Source: Firmicutes bacterium UBA2116
Lineage (GTDB): Bacteria > Bacillota > Clostridia > Tissierellales > Sedimentibacteraceae
NCBI GenBank assembly: GCA_002331025.1
Contig: DCYG01000001.1
Span: forward strand, 109,479-164,386
Direction of reading: 5' to 3'
Length of the DNA: 54,908 nucleotides
Positions 25,965-34,814 of this stretch are shown one piece after another. The number at the start of each line of letters is the position of its first letter. The stretch's first letter is position 1. The position numbers and the translations under genes were made by a program. The notes beneath the pieces were generated by a model. That model saw only the letters and a list, made by a program, of their open reading frames with translations, was not told the DNA's origin and did no database searches.

Positions 25965-26320
25965 TTGTCTTCACCCCTGTTCCTGCTGATTATAAAATCA
26001 GCCATTTTGCCTGTTGTAACCATAACCAGAATCGTCGTAAACAAAACTACAAATACTATGGGTATTACAACATTTGTAATACTGCTCCATATTTTGATTA
26101 ATCCGACAGCCGAGGGTATGAACATAACCGGCATTATTTCCAGCAAAAAATTTCCGGTTTCTTTAACCTGCTCTAATTTTAAAATTTTTGTTTGCAGACA
26201 GATAAGCATTATCAAAAGTCCATAAATACTGGATGGGATGGGAAGAGAAATAAATTTATGCAAAGCCTCCCCCAAAAATGTTATTAAAAGTATTATTGCA
26301 AATTGTTTAATATGTTTCAT
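25961..26320 (-). CDS. lrgA: LrgA/CidA-family membrane protein
   Basis: The 119-residue protein has four predicted membrane helices and the LrgA family pattern LGEALHKFISLPIPSSIYGLLIML near the N-terminus, followed by LLEIMPVMFIPSAVGLI near 63. It forms a holin-like or pyruvate-carrier complex with LrgB. It starts behind AGAGG and is separated from the lactate permease gene by a strong terminator, so lrgAB probably has its own promoter in 26321-26420. Confidence 0.9.
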   Translation of the reverse strand: MKHIKQFAIILLITFLGEALHKFISLPIPSSIYGLLIMLICLQTKILKLEQVKETGNFLLEIMPVMFIPSAVGLIKIWSSITNVVIPIVFVVLFTTILVMVTTGKMADFIISRNRGEDK

Positions 26321-26423
26321 TATTGCCTCTTTCTAGTCCTTATAAATAGTCCTTAACATTATACCATAATGTCATTAGATTTATATACATTGTTTTTTTC
26401 CTGTCTAACTTTTCAAAAAAGAC

Positions 26424-26454
26424 AAAAAGAGACAGTCCTAATTAAAACTGTCTC
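26424..26454 (-). terminator. Intrinsic terminator of the lactate operon
   Basis: GAGACAGT (minus, 26454-26447) pairs with ACTGTCTC (26436-26429) over a 10-base loop and is followed by TTTTTGTC. It lies 37 bases past the stop of the lactate permease gene. Confidence 0.85.
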
Positions 26455-26490
26455 AATAACAATTTTTAATTCAATTATATAACCTATATA

Positions 26491-28164
26491 TCAGAATAAT
26501 CCCGGAACAAGAGCACTTGCTATATAAGCGACAATAAAGGCAACTACACAGTATACTGCAAATGGAATTAAAGTTGTTCTTATAATTTTACCTTCTCTGC
26601 CCAGCAAACCAACTGTTGTACTTGCAGCCACAACATTATGCACACAAATCATATTGCCCGCAGCGCCACCTAAAGACTGTAGTCCCAGTGTGATTAATCT
26701 TGACAATCCTACCTGACTTGCAACATTGTATTGGAAAGCTGAAAACAGTATGTTAGATGTTGTATTACTGCCTGCCATATACGCTCCCAAGCCTCCTATG
26801 AAAGGGGCAAATACCAGCCATACTCCTTGGAATAATTCAGCAACTGCAGTTGACATAGAGTTTAACATACCAATTAATCCGGAGTTGTTATTACCTGAGT
26901 TTAACATGATCTGAACCATTGATATTGCAAATACAAGAGAAATAGCCGCAGGTATAACCTGTTTAAGTGAATGTGCCCATGTTTTTCTAACGACATCCAT
27001 TTTCATACCGTGTAATAAAATTGTGATAACTGAAACTATTATGAATATTGAACCCGGTACATACAAATATTGAAATGAGAAATTTAATGTTGTTCCCAAA
27101 ATACCTTTAACATTTATTGATAATCCGGTCAATATACTTTTAAGTCCAAAGGCAGAAACTCTGCTTATTACCAGCAGTAATGAAACCAGTAAATATGGCA
27201 GCCATGCTTTGAACAAGCTCATTGGTTTTTCAGTATCTGATTCAGTTAAAGCAACTTCTTTATCAGACTTCCATCTGCTGTCCCACCTATCCTGAGATTC
27301 AAAATCCCAAATATTTTTTGGACATAGAAAACCTTTTCTTGCTGCCGATACAACAATAACCAGTGAAATTAATGAACCGAGCAAAGAAGGTAATTCAGGT
27401 CCGAAGAATATTGCAATTAAAAGATACGGTATTACGAAAGACATTCCGGCAAATATTGCAAACGGTGCAACCTCAAATGCTTCCTTGAAAGATTTATTCT
27501 TGCCAAATAACTTTGTTAGTACCATTACTATTATTAATGGTATAAACATACCCATTATTGAATGAGGAATAGCAGCCCAGATTCCTGCATTATGCAAAAA
27601 TTCTGCTGATGTCATTCCTGCCGCTTCTATCTCTGCTATAGTTTCAGGATTTAACAAGGTAGAGGTTCCTCCTAAAATAGGTGTACCTACCGCTCCAAAA
27701 GTAACAGGCGTACTGTTTGAAATCAAAGCAACTATTACAGCTGCCAATGGCGGAAATCCTAACCCCACAAGCAGCGGTCCGGCTAAAGCCGCCGGTGTTC
27801 CGAATCCTGCAGCACCCTCAATAAATGATCCAAACAGAAAAGCTACAATTATTGCTTGTATTCTTTTGTCAGGAGATATACCATAAAAACCACTGCTTAT
27901 TACTTTCATGGCTCCGCTGTTTCCAAGGGTATTCATCAGCAAAATAGCACCAAATACAATAACCAAAATATTAAAGGCACTGAGTGCACCAAAAACAGTA
28001 GCACCGGCCACCCAATCAAGCGGCATCTTCCATACACTAAAAGCCAGTATTACAGCCGCCAGCCATGCCAAAGGCATTACTTTTTTTGCAGGCCAATCAA
28101 ATCCGACCATTAAACCAATTGTGATTGCAATAGGTATTGCTCCAATTAACGCATATACGTACAT
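26491..28164 (-). CDS. lctP: L-lactate permease
   Basis: The 557-residue protein has 13-14 hydrophobic segments and matches the LctP/LldP family: FGSFIEGAAGFGTPAALAGPLLVGLGFPPLAAV near residue 110, STPVTFGAVGTPI near 150, and FIGGLGAYMAGSNTTSNILF followed by GLQSLGGAAGNMICVHNVVAA near the C-terminus. It carries lactate into the cell by proton symport. It is the last gene of the order etfB-etfA-dehydrogenase-permease, the same core order as the lct operon of Acetobacterium woodii as I remember it, but without the racemase gene. It has a strong GGAGGG site and is followed by a clear terminator. Confidence 0.93.
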   Translation of the reverse strand: MYVYALIGAIPIAITIGLMVGFDWPAKKVMPLAWLAAVILAFSVWKMPLDWVAGATVFGALSAFNILVIVFGAILLMNTLGNSGAMKVISSGFYGISPDKRIQAIIVAFLFGSFIEGAAGFGTPAALAGPLLVGLGFPPLAAVIVALISNSTPVTFGAVGTPILGGTSTLLNPETIAEIEAAGMTSAEFLHNAGIWAAIPHSIMGMFIPLIIVMVLTKLFGKNKSFKEAFEVAPFAIFAGMSFVIPYLLIAIFFGPELPSLLGSLISLVIVVSAARKGFLCPKNIWDFESQDRWDSRWKSDKEVALTESDTEKPMSLFKAWLPYLLVSLLLVISRVSAFGLKSILTGLSINVKGILGTTLNFSFQYLYVPGSIFIIVSVITILLHGMKMDVVRKTWAHSLKQVIPAAISLVFAISMVQIMLNSGNNNSGLIGMLNSMSTAVAELFQGVWLVFAPFIGGLGAYMAGSNTTSNILFSAFQYNVASQVGLSRLITLGLQSLGGAAGNMICVHNVVAASTTVGLLGREGKIIRTTLIPFAVYCVVAFIVAYIASALVPGLF

Positions 28165-28212
28165 TTGTTACCCTCCTTTTTATATTTGCAACAGTTAAAT
28201 AGCCTAAGCTAT

Positions 28213-29652
28213 TTAACTGTACAATTTCACTCTGAAATTTGAGCCTATTTTGCCTGGATTCATTATTTCATTCGGGTCGAAAGCTAATTTAATTCCTCTG
28301 AAAAGCTTCATACCTGCTTTTCCGAATTCTTCTTCTAAGTATGGCAATTTGGCAAATCCGACACCGTGTTCACCTGATACTGCTCCGCCCATTTCAAAAG
28401 CCTTGCTATACATTTTTTCAAATACAGCCTCAGCCTTTTTATTCCATGTTTCATCATCCATTTCATCTCTCAAAATATATACGTGCAGGTTACCGTCTCC
28501 GGCATGACCGAAGCTGCTGATTCTTAAATCAAACTCTTTTTGTAATTCATTGGTGTAAATAATAAAATCTGCTACTCTGTTTCTCGGAACTACAACGTCA
28601 CATTCATCCATTTGAGTAGTGGAAGCTTTAATTGCTTCAAGGAAGGCTCCTCTTGCTGACCAGATCGAATCATGTCTTTCATCTGTATCAGAAATGAGGA
28701 CATCTAATGCACCGCAATCCAAGCAAATTTCTGCAACCTTTTCATATGCTGCTTCTATTTCATCCTTTGAGTTTCCGTCAAATTGCAGCAACAGGTATGC
28801 ATCTGAAGAATTGTCCGGAAATTTCTTCCCTAAAAATTCCTCTGCTGCCAATATTACATTTCCCTGCATAAATTCTATAGCTGTAGGTATATTCTTTGAC
28901 TTAATAACCTCCGGTACAGTCTTAATTGCTGAAGTTAAGTCTTTAAAAGGAATCAGTAAGCTTAATTTATATTTTGGTTTTGGCAGTAACTTTAAAATCA
29001 GCTTGCTTACTACTCCGAGAGTACCTTCGGAACCAACAACAAAATCTTTTAGGCTATATCCGGAGCTGTTCTTAACAATTTTGCCTCCGAAATTCATTAT
29101 CTCTCCATCAGGTAAAACAAACTCCATTCCCCTTACATAATCTCTGGTTACACCATACTTCACAGCCCTCATACCGCCTGCATTCGTAGATATATTGCCG
29201 CCGATTGAAGCACTTTTTTCACCTGGATCCGGGGGATAAAACAAATCATTAGATTCAACAAAGGCGGTTAACTCCATAAGCAAGACACCGGGCTCAACTG
29301 TAACCGTGAGATTTTCTTCATCAATCTCAAGTATTTTATTCATTTTCTCCGTACTGAGCATTATGCCCCCGCACAAAGGAACGGCTCCTCCCACAAGACC
29401 TGTACCCTGACCTCTTGTAGTTACCGGTATTAATTTTTTGTTGGCATACTTTAATATTTTTGAAATTTCTTCAGAATTAACAGGATATATCAATACATCA
29501 GGATACCTTTCTATCCCTGCCAGTTCATCTCTGCTGTAATCGTGATGTATATTCTCCTGACCTGTAAAAATCCTGTCCTCATCTACTATTGATTTTAAAA
29601 ATTCAATATCAGAAGCATCAATTTTCTTATATTGATTTATGATGTTTGACAT
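28213..29652 (-). CDS. lctD: FAD-binding lactate dehydrogenase (LctD/GlcD type)
   Basis: This 479-residue flavoprotein belongs to the FAD_binding_4/GlcD family. It has the PP-loop VTTRGQGTGLVGGAVPLCGG near residue 77, PPDPGEKSASIGGNISTNAGG near 140, VGSEGTLGVV and the C-terminal ligand region SFGHAGDGNLHVYI with GEHGVGFAKLPYL. With EtfAB it oxidises lactate to pyruvate. In acetogens this complex reduces NAD at the expense of simultaneous ferredoxin oxidation (electron confurcation). The gene overlaps the etfA stop by 16 bases, consistent with a stoichiometric complex. Pyruvate would feed the pyruvate:ferredoxin oxidoreductase encoded nearby. Glycolate or another 2-hydroxyacid as substrate is possible, but the lactate permease next door argues for lactate. 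Confidence 0.88.
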   Translation of the reverse strand: MSNIINQYKKIDASDIEFLKSIVDEDRIFTGQENIHHDYSRDELAGIERYPDVLIYPVNSEEISKILKYANKKLIPVTTRGQGTGLVGGAVPLCGGIMLSTEKMNKILEIDEENLTVTVEPGVLLMELTAFVESNDLFYPPDPGEKSASIGGNISTNAGGMRAVKYGVTRDYVRGMEFVLPDGEIMNFGGKIVKNSSGYSLKDFVVGSEGTLGVVSKLILKLLPKPKYKLSLLIPFKDLTSAIKTVPEVIKSKNIPTAIEFMQGNVILAAEEFLGKKFPDNSSDAYLLLQFDGNSKDEIEAAYEKVAEICLDCGALDVLISDTDERHDSIWSARGAFLEAIKASTTQMDECDVVVPRNRVADFIIYTNELQKEFDLRISSFGHAGDGNLHVYILRDEMDDETWNKKAEAVFEKMYSKAFEMGGAVSGEHGVGFAKLPYLEEEFGKAGMKLFRGIKLAFDPNEIMNPGKIGSNFRVKLYS

Positions 29653-30869
29653 GCTGTTCCTCCTCCCTGAACACTAAATTTATCCATTGCATCTAATTTT
29701 TCAATCAATTGCGGTACGATTTCATAAATATCACCGATAACCGAGTAATTGGCAACATTGAATATTGGTGCTTTTGGATCTGTATTTATGGCAATTATTT
29801 GTTCAGAACTCTTCATCCCGGCTATAAATTGCACTGATCCGCTTACTCCGCACGTAATAATCAATTTTGGCTTTACGGTTCTTCCGGATAATCCGATTTG
29901 TGATTTTGGATCTGTCCAGCCGGCTTCAATTAATGGTCTGGTGCTTGCTACCATACCGCCCAATTTATCGGCAAGCTCTTTTATCATAGCTAAGTCTTCT
30001 TCCTTTTTAACCCCGTTACCTGCCACTACTAAAACATCTGAATCCTCTATATATTTTGCTTTAGGTTTTTCTTTTCTGTCTAAAATGCTGATACTTGAAG
30101 CAAGCAATTCTACCGGTATATCACAATAAACGATTTGACCTTTTCCTTCTTCTACTCTGTCTATTGCAGAAAATATCTTATATCTGACAGTAGCAAATTG
30201 AGGTCTGTTATTTGGTGTTTTAATTTTGGCCATAATATTTCCGCCAAATGCAGGTCTTATTTGTATTAAATCAGTATTTTCTTCAATATCTAAACTTGTG
30301 CAATCTGCAGTCAAGCCTGTACTGAATCTTGCTGCAACCCTTGGAGCCAGACTCCTCCCAATTGTTGTTCCGCCTACCAATATTACGGAAGGGCTGTTAT
30401 TATTTATAAAGTCCTCAAATACTGCAGCATATGGCTCAATTCGATAATCTTCTAATTCTTTATTATCATAGACAAAGACTTTATCTGCGCCAAAGTGTAA
30501 CAGTTCCTCCGCTGCTTCTTTAATATTGTATCCTGCAAATAAGCAAAGCACCTCATGCCCGATTTTATCAGCTAATTCTTTTGCCTTTCCTAATAACTCC
30601 AAAGTAACAGGGTGAATATTACCGTATGTATGTTCAACATACACTACTACTCCATTCCAAAGAGACTTGTCTATTTCATTCTGTTCCCCTTCGATAAATG
30701 TAAATATTTCAGGTTTTTGTTTTGTACATATCTTACACATTTTACATGCGCTGTTAATATCCAGCTTTCCATCCTTGTATTCGATTGCATCAAAAGGGCA
30801 GATATTTACAATTTCCTTGCCTTCAATTTCATTGATTTTTATATTTTGATTAATATCTATTCTAGCCAT
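29637..30869 (-). CDS. lctC: Electron transfer flavoprotein alpha subunit with N-terminal [4Fe-4S] domain
   Basis: The 410-residue protein has a ferredoxin-like N-terminus with C24 (CPFDAIE) and C42, C45, C48 (CKMCKIC), enough for one [4Fe-4S] cluster. An EtfA body follows from about residue 70 (VVYVEHTYGNIHPVTLELLGKA). The C-terminal FAD domain has GLSGRTVKPKLIITCGVSGSVQFIAG and INTDPKAPIF. The iron-sulfur extension is characteristic of the confurcating lactate dehydrogenase/Etf complexes and is the likely entry for ferredoxin electrons. It lies 14 bases after etfB and overlaps the dehydrogenase gene, and all have strong GGAGG sites. Confidence 0.92.
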   Translation of the reverse strand: MARIDINQNIKINEIEGKEIVNICPFDAIEYKDGKLDINSACKMCKICTKQKPEIFTFIEGEQNEIDKSLWNGVVVYVEHTYGNIHPVTLELLGKAKELADKIGHEVLCLFAGYNIKEAAEELLHFGADKVFVYDNKELEDYRIEPYAAVFEDFINNNSPSVILVGGTTIGRSLAPRVAARFSTGLTADCTSLDIEENTDLIQIRPAFGGNIMAKIKTPNNRPQFATVRYKIFSAIDRVEEGKGQIVYCDIPVELLASSISILDRKEKPKAKYIEDSDVLVVAGNGVKKEEDLAMIKELADKLGGMVASTRPLIEAGWTDPKSQIGLSGRTVKPKLIITCGVSGSVQFIAGMKSSEQIIAINTDPKAPIFNVANYSVIGDIYEIVPQLIEKLDAMDKFSVQGGGTACQTS

Positions 30870-30883
30870 TGCATACCTCCTAT

Positions 30884-31675
30884 CTAAGATAAAATTTTAA
30901 GTTCCGATATCTTTTCTGCTATCCTTGTTGATAATTCTTCAGATGAACCTTTCCATATTTCTGTACTATCATTAGCCACAGGAGGGAAAATTTTTACAAC
31001 TCTGGTCGGAGACCCATTGGAACCATACTTCTGTTCATCTGTATCTTCAAAATCTTCAACACCGAGTGTCACAATATCTCTATCCTTCGTAGCCTTTTTC
31101 AATCTGTAAGATGGTAATCTCGGCTGATTCAAGTCTTTTTCAACTGAAATTAAACAAGGCAGTTTAATTTTAATGGTTTGAATCATAGTAGGCATATCCA
31201 CATCAACAATTATGAAATCATCATTTATCTCTATAATTTTCAGCACATTATTAGTATGTGGAATATCCAGTAATTCTGCAATTGCTGCTCCTACCTGAGC
31301 CGTATCTCCGTCAGTCGTTTGTTTGCCGCATATAATTAAATCTGTTTTCCCAATTTTTTTTATGCCTTCAGATATTGCTTTTGAAGTAGCTAAAACATCT
31401 GAACCTGCACATTTTCTGTCAGTAATCAGATATCCGTTATCTGCACCCATTGTGTAAGCTTCTTTCAAAATTGATACTGCTTGATTTGGTCCCATAGTTA
31501 CTACGTTTACAGCAGCCTGAGTTCTTTCTTTAAGTCTTATGGCTTCTTCAATTGCATACAAATCATATGGATTAATTTTTGAATCCACACCATCACGTTT
31601 CAAATTTCCGGTTTTTTCATCGATTTCTACTTCTGATGTACTCGGTACTTGTTTAATACAAACTGTTATATTCAT
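30884..31675 (-). CDS. lctB: Electron transfer flavoprotein beta subunit
   Basis: This 263-residue EtfB has ICIKQVPSTSEVEID at the start, NPYDLYAIEEAIRLKE near 36, VVTMGPNQAVSILKEAYTMGAD near 58 and the signature GKQTTDGDTAQVGAAIAELLDIPHTNNV near 116. In the confurcating complex this subunit carries the FAD at which NAD and ferredoxin electrons meet. It is the first gene of the lactate operon, preceded by a GGAGG site, a cre sequence and, further up, the terminator of the cdaR-like gene. Confidence 0.93.
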   Translation of the reverse strand: MNITVCIKQVPSTSEVEIDEKTGNLKRDGVDSKINPYDLYAIEEAIRLKERTQAAVNVVTMGPNQAVSILKEAYTMGADNGYLITDRKCAGSDVLATSKAISEGIKKIGKTDLIICGKQTTDGDTAQVGAAIAELLDIPHTNNVLKIIEINDDFIIVDVDMPTMIQTIKIKLPCLISVEKDLNQPRLPSYRLKKATKDRDIVTLGVEDFEDTDEQKYGSNGSPTRVVKIFPPVANDSTEIWKGSSEELSTRIAEKISELKILS

Positions 31676-31767
31676 TTAGACCTCCATACTTAATAATCAA
31701 ATTCGTTAAAACGCATTTACAGCTTTTATTTTTTTGCTTTTTAAATATTTTGTAATTAAAATAATGT

Positions 31768-31782
31768 TTGGAAACGATTTCT
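31768..31782. promoter_or_regulatory. Catabolite-responsive element (cre) of the lactate operon
   Basis: TTGGAAACGATTTCT matches every position of the CcpA consensus WTGNAANCGNWNNCW. It lies about 95 bases upstream of etfB, just downstream of a TATAAT hexamer (minus strand, 31795-31790), so bound CcpA would block the start region. No convincing -35 was found. HPr kinase, which generates the CcpA corepressor, is encoded 7 kb away. Confidence 0.65.
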
Positions 31783-31809
31783 GTTAATAATTATATGTTA
31801 TACTAAAAA

Positions 31810-31841
31810 AAAGATAAATGGTCTAAAAACCATTTATCTTT
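31810..31841 (-). terminator. Intrinsic terminator of the cdaR-like gene
   Basis: AAAGATAAATGG (31810-31821) and CCATTTATCTTT (31830-31841) form a perfect 12-bp stem with an 8-base loop, followed on the minus strand by a further run of T's. It lies 35 bases past the stop and insulates the lactate operon from the regulator gene. Confidence 0.88.
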
Positions 31842-31875
31842 CCTATCATATGTTCTATGTAACACATAATCTTAT

Positions 31876-33012
31876 TTATGAAACGTATTTTTTTAGTATA
31901 AAGGCTATCCTTAAAGCCATAAAATCTCTAAGATTTCGCATATCGTATCCTGTTTTCTCATATAGTTTGTTAATTTTATACTGAAGTGTATTTTTGTGAA
32001 TAAATAATTCCTGAGAGATTAATTTTAAAGAACCATTATGATTTTCATACAGCTCTATAATCTTTCCCATATCTTTTATTTCTGAATCTCCTAATTTAGA
32101 AAACAGCTTCTCTACATATTCATCCATAACCGTTGAAGGCATCTTGCTAAGAATAATTTCAATATCAAAATCTTCATAGTATGTAACGTTTTCCTTTGTA
32201 ACAATACTAGACCACTTTAATGCATCCATTGCCTTTATATATGATATTCTAAGTCTGGATATTTCAATTTGTTTATCTCCTATACCAAATCTCATATTCA
32301 AATTAATCTTATTCTTTATTTCTTTTTTTACTTTAATAATAAGTTCATTACAGTAGCCCGTTGAATCACTCTCTGAAATCATTACTATATTATTCCCGGT
32401 CAAAGAAATAATTGTTTTGCTGCCCTTAAGAGTAGCTCTGAATATTCTAAACACCTCATCTATGTTTCTTACTATCTTGCTGTCATTACCTATAATAGTT
32501 GAAACGATAACAAAGCGAGGGATTTTATTCTTAATTCCAAACAAATTTTCATATCTTGCAATATAATTCTGATCTATATTTGTTTCGCTGAACAGCAAAG
32601 ACTCTAAGATCATTCTATCCTTTTTAATCTCGCTGTTTTCAATATCCTTGGCATAACCGTCTTTGATAAAAATTTCAGTCAGTCTTTTTATAATTTTAAC
32701 ATACTTTATAACCTCATCACTGTTGCCCGTAATGCCTATAACTCCAATTATAGTTTCATCTAACCTGACCGGCATGTTAATCCCCTTTTTTGCGCCGATA
32801 TATTCCTGATCACTGTAAATCATTAAATCTCTGCCGGTTTCAACTACCTTTTTACCCCCATAATGCACATTACCTATGCGGCTGGTAACGGTACTTGCCT
32901 TTATAATCCCATCTGTATTCATAAAAATTAAATCCTGATCAACGATTTCCTTCATCTCACATAAAATATTTTGTAAATATTTTTCTGAAATATAAAAATT
33001 ATTGCTTAACAT
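31876..33012 (-). CDS. CdaR-family (sugar diacid recognition) transcriptional regulator
   Basis: The 378-residue product (ATG at 33012 directly behind GGAAGGTG; a TTG 15 bases upstream falls inside that site) starts with the diacid-recognition domain (residues 10-130, including DLMIYSDQEYIGAKKGINMPVRLDETIIGVIGITG). A GGDEF-like linker follows and the PucR-type C-terminal helix-turn-helix (GSLKLISQELFIHKNTLQYKINKLYEKTG near 330). Such regulators respond to glucarate, glycerate or glycolate-like acids. The gene sits upstream of the lactate operon in the same orientation but is separated by a terminator. Control of lactate or 2-hydroxyacid use is likely but inferred. The related Acetobacterium operon uses a GntR-type regulator instead, as I remember. 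Confidence 0.85.
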   Translation of the reverse strand: MLSNNFYISEKYLQNILCEMKEIVDQDLIFMNTDGIIKASTVTSRIGNVHYGGKKVVETGRDLMIYSDQEYIGAKKGINMPVRLDETIIGVIGITGNSDEVIKYVKIIKRLTEIFIKDGYAKDIENSEIKKDRMILESLLFSETNIDQNYIARYENLFGIKNKIPRFVIVSTIIGNDSKIVRNIDEVFRIFRATLKGSKTIISLTGNNIVMISESDSTGYCNELIIKVKKEIKNKINLNMRFGIGDKQIEISRLRISYIKAMDALKWSSIVTKENVTYYEDFDIEIILSKMPSTVMDEYVEKLFSKLGDSEIKDMGKIIELYENHNGSLKLISQELFIHKNTLQYKINKLYEKTGYDMRNLRDFMALRIAFILKKYVS

Positions 33013-33176
33013 ATGTTCACCTTCCAAATTAATTTTGGTGTTTTATTTTAATTACCCAAGCATTTAATTTATGAAATCATTTCCGGAAAAAGAATATAAG
33101 AATTATAACATAGCATGTGGCAATAGTAAACAAGCAACAGATAAAAAATTTTTTTCCGATTTTACATACAAAATGA

Positions 33177-33205
33177 GCGATTAAGCTTGAGATTCGCTTA
33201 ACCGC
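33177..33205 (-). terminator. Hairpin downstream of the lipoprotein gene
   Basis: GCGATTAAGC (33177-33186) and GCTTAACCGC (33196-33205) pair at nine of ten positions, with a G-U pair in RNA at the tenth. On the minus strand TCATTTTG follows. It lies about 70 bases past the stop and is a moderate terminator at best. The rest of 33013-33273 shows no gene. Confidence 0.45.
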
Positions 33206-33273
33206 CCCATATTAATTATTTTTTCATTCTATCGATTTGCCCAATATATTCCAACGCAATAATCGACAAATCC

Positions 33274-34695
33274 TTATTTTGTAATTGTTGCAGTAGAATA
33301 ATCATACTCCTGTTCATATCCTATAACATATCCAAGCTTCTCAAAATCTCTTACCTTAACCATAGTAGTTGAATCAATCAGGATACCTGTCATGTCTATT
33401 TTCTCGGCTCCTCTCACAACATATGCTTTTTTATTTGCATCATCCCACTGAACTTCCTCTCCGAAAGTTTCTCCTATATATCTTAATGGTAAATAAGCTC
33501 TGTTTTCTATAATTGCAAATTGTACATATTCATATTCTGCCGCTTCATCCAATCTGATTTTACCTACGAATACCTGAGTGTCATTGCTGTTCCAATTAAG
33601 TTCAACAGTTTTAACGGGATTATATTTGTTTTCCAAAATACTATAAAGTTCTTCAAGCTTTTCTACAGATATTGTTTTTTCTGTAACAGAAGCCTTGTTA
33701 ACTGTCTTTGATGTAATTTCAGATTCAGATGTGATATTTCCAAAAATAATACCCTCAAATACCAATTCTCCCTCTATATTCTGTCCATATACACTGCCTT
33801 TTTTGTATATTTCATTCTTAATATAGCTCCTGTCAAGCATATCTGTATATAATCTGTGCTCACCTGTTTCAAAAAACGCAGCGGCTTCATCTATTGTCTC
33901 ATAAAAGTCTTCTCTCATTCCTTCAAGCTCTGCTATTATTTCTTCAGTTTCCACAGTGCCTTCCATTCCCTTAATTTCTATAGCGGCATATATATTTTCA
34001 AGATACTTAATTGTTTCGTCAAATACCAATTCCTTATTTTCGCTTATATGCTTAACAAGTCTTTCAACAAACTCAACTGCATTTTCAGCAGTAAACTCCA
34101 TGGAATAACCGTTGCTTGTCTTTTTTATAAGCTTGGAATCAAATCCCTTGAATGCATTGGTTAAATATTCCTTAGCACTTTCAAGCAACACTGTGTAGTT
34201 TTCCTTGTACGAAACGCTTCCGTAAATATCATCCATTTCGGCAACAATTATATATTCTGTATCTTTCAGCTCCTCAAGCATCTTTTCAGCAACAAGCCCA
34301 TTGTAACCGTATAATCCAAAATCCTCCTGAAGCTTTGAGACTTCTGATATTATATTTTTTGAAACATAGATTTTATTATCTGCCATTATCATCTTAACAG
34401 GCTCTGAGTTTCCTTTTCCGTCAACCTTAATCTTAACATCCATATTCAGATACATTGCATTAATGTCATCTATATTTGCCTCTCCGCTTATTTCCAAGTC
34501 AATTTTAGAATTTTTCTCTCCACCTGTAATCATTTTGGAGATTTCCATCTGTGTTGAATTTTTAAATTCATACTGCGTAAGCTTATTTATTTCGCTTGAC
34601 ATATTTAAATAACCAAGCTCATTTACGGTACATCCCGTTAACATTGAAAACAGCATAAGTACTGCAATCAATAAACTTATTTTTCTTTTAATCAT
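33274..34695 (-). CDS. Lipoprotein with C-terminal copper-amine-oxidase-like stalk domain
   Basis: The 473-residue product has a type II signal peptide (basic MIKRKIS, hydrophobic LLIAVLMLFSM, lipobox LTGC with C22). The mature protein would therefore be tethered to the outer face of the membrane. Residues 30-300 are a repetitive, charged region similar to surface lipoproteins of unknown role. Near residue 395 begins a stalk domain typical of Clostridia and Bacilli (AYLPLRYIGETFGEEVQWDDANKKAYVVRG), found on cell-envelope proteins. I cannot assign a function. It is flanked by terminators on both sides and so is probably transcribed alone. Start ATG follows GGAGACGG. Confidence 0.78.
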   Translation of the reverse strand: MIKRKISLLIAVLMLFSMLTGCTVNELGYLNMSSEINKLTQYEFKNSTQMEISKMITGGEKNSKIDLEISGEANIDDINAMYLNMDVKIKVDGKGNSEPVKMIMADNKIYVSKNIISEVSKLQEDFGLYGYNGLVAEKMLEELKDTEYIIVAEMDDIYGSVSYKENYTVLLESAKEYLTNAFKGFDSKLIKKTSNGYSMEFTAENAVEFVERLVKHISENKELVFDETIKYLENIYAAIEIKGMEGTVETEEIIAELEGMREDFYETIDEAAAFFETGEHRLYTDMLDRSYIKNEIYKKGSVYGQNIEGELVFEGIIFGNITSESEITSKTVNKASVTEKTISVEKLEELYSILENKYNPVKTVELNWNSNDTQVFVGKIRLDEAAEYEYVQFAIIENRAYLPLRYIGETFGEEVQWDDANKKAYVVRGAEKIDMTGILIDSTTMVKVRDFEKLGYVIGYEQEYDYSTATITK

Positions 34696-34780
34696 AATCC
34701 GTCTCCTTATTCAAGTAATATATTTCTTCCATTATTTTACCATCAATTGCAATGTGTGGATATTACAGATATAATACAAA

Positions 34781-34803
34781 AACAGCTCCTTTCGGAGCTG
34801 TTT
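34781..34803 (-). terminator. Intrinsic terminator of nifJ
   Basis: AACAGCTCC and GGAGCTGTT form a perfect 9-bp stem with a GAAA tetraloop on the minus strand, followed by TTTTTG. It lies 12 bases past the nifJ stop. Confidence 0.92.
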
Positions 34804-34814
34804 GTTTTTAATTT

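Noticed and set aside
31768..31795. A complete sigma-A promoter for the lactate operon at the TATAAT hexamer
   Set aside because: The position 17 bases upstream falls in the preceding terminator stem and gives no acceptable -35, so only the cre site is reported as a feature.
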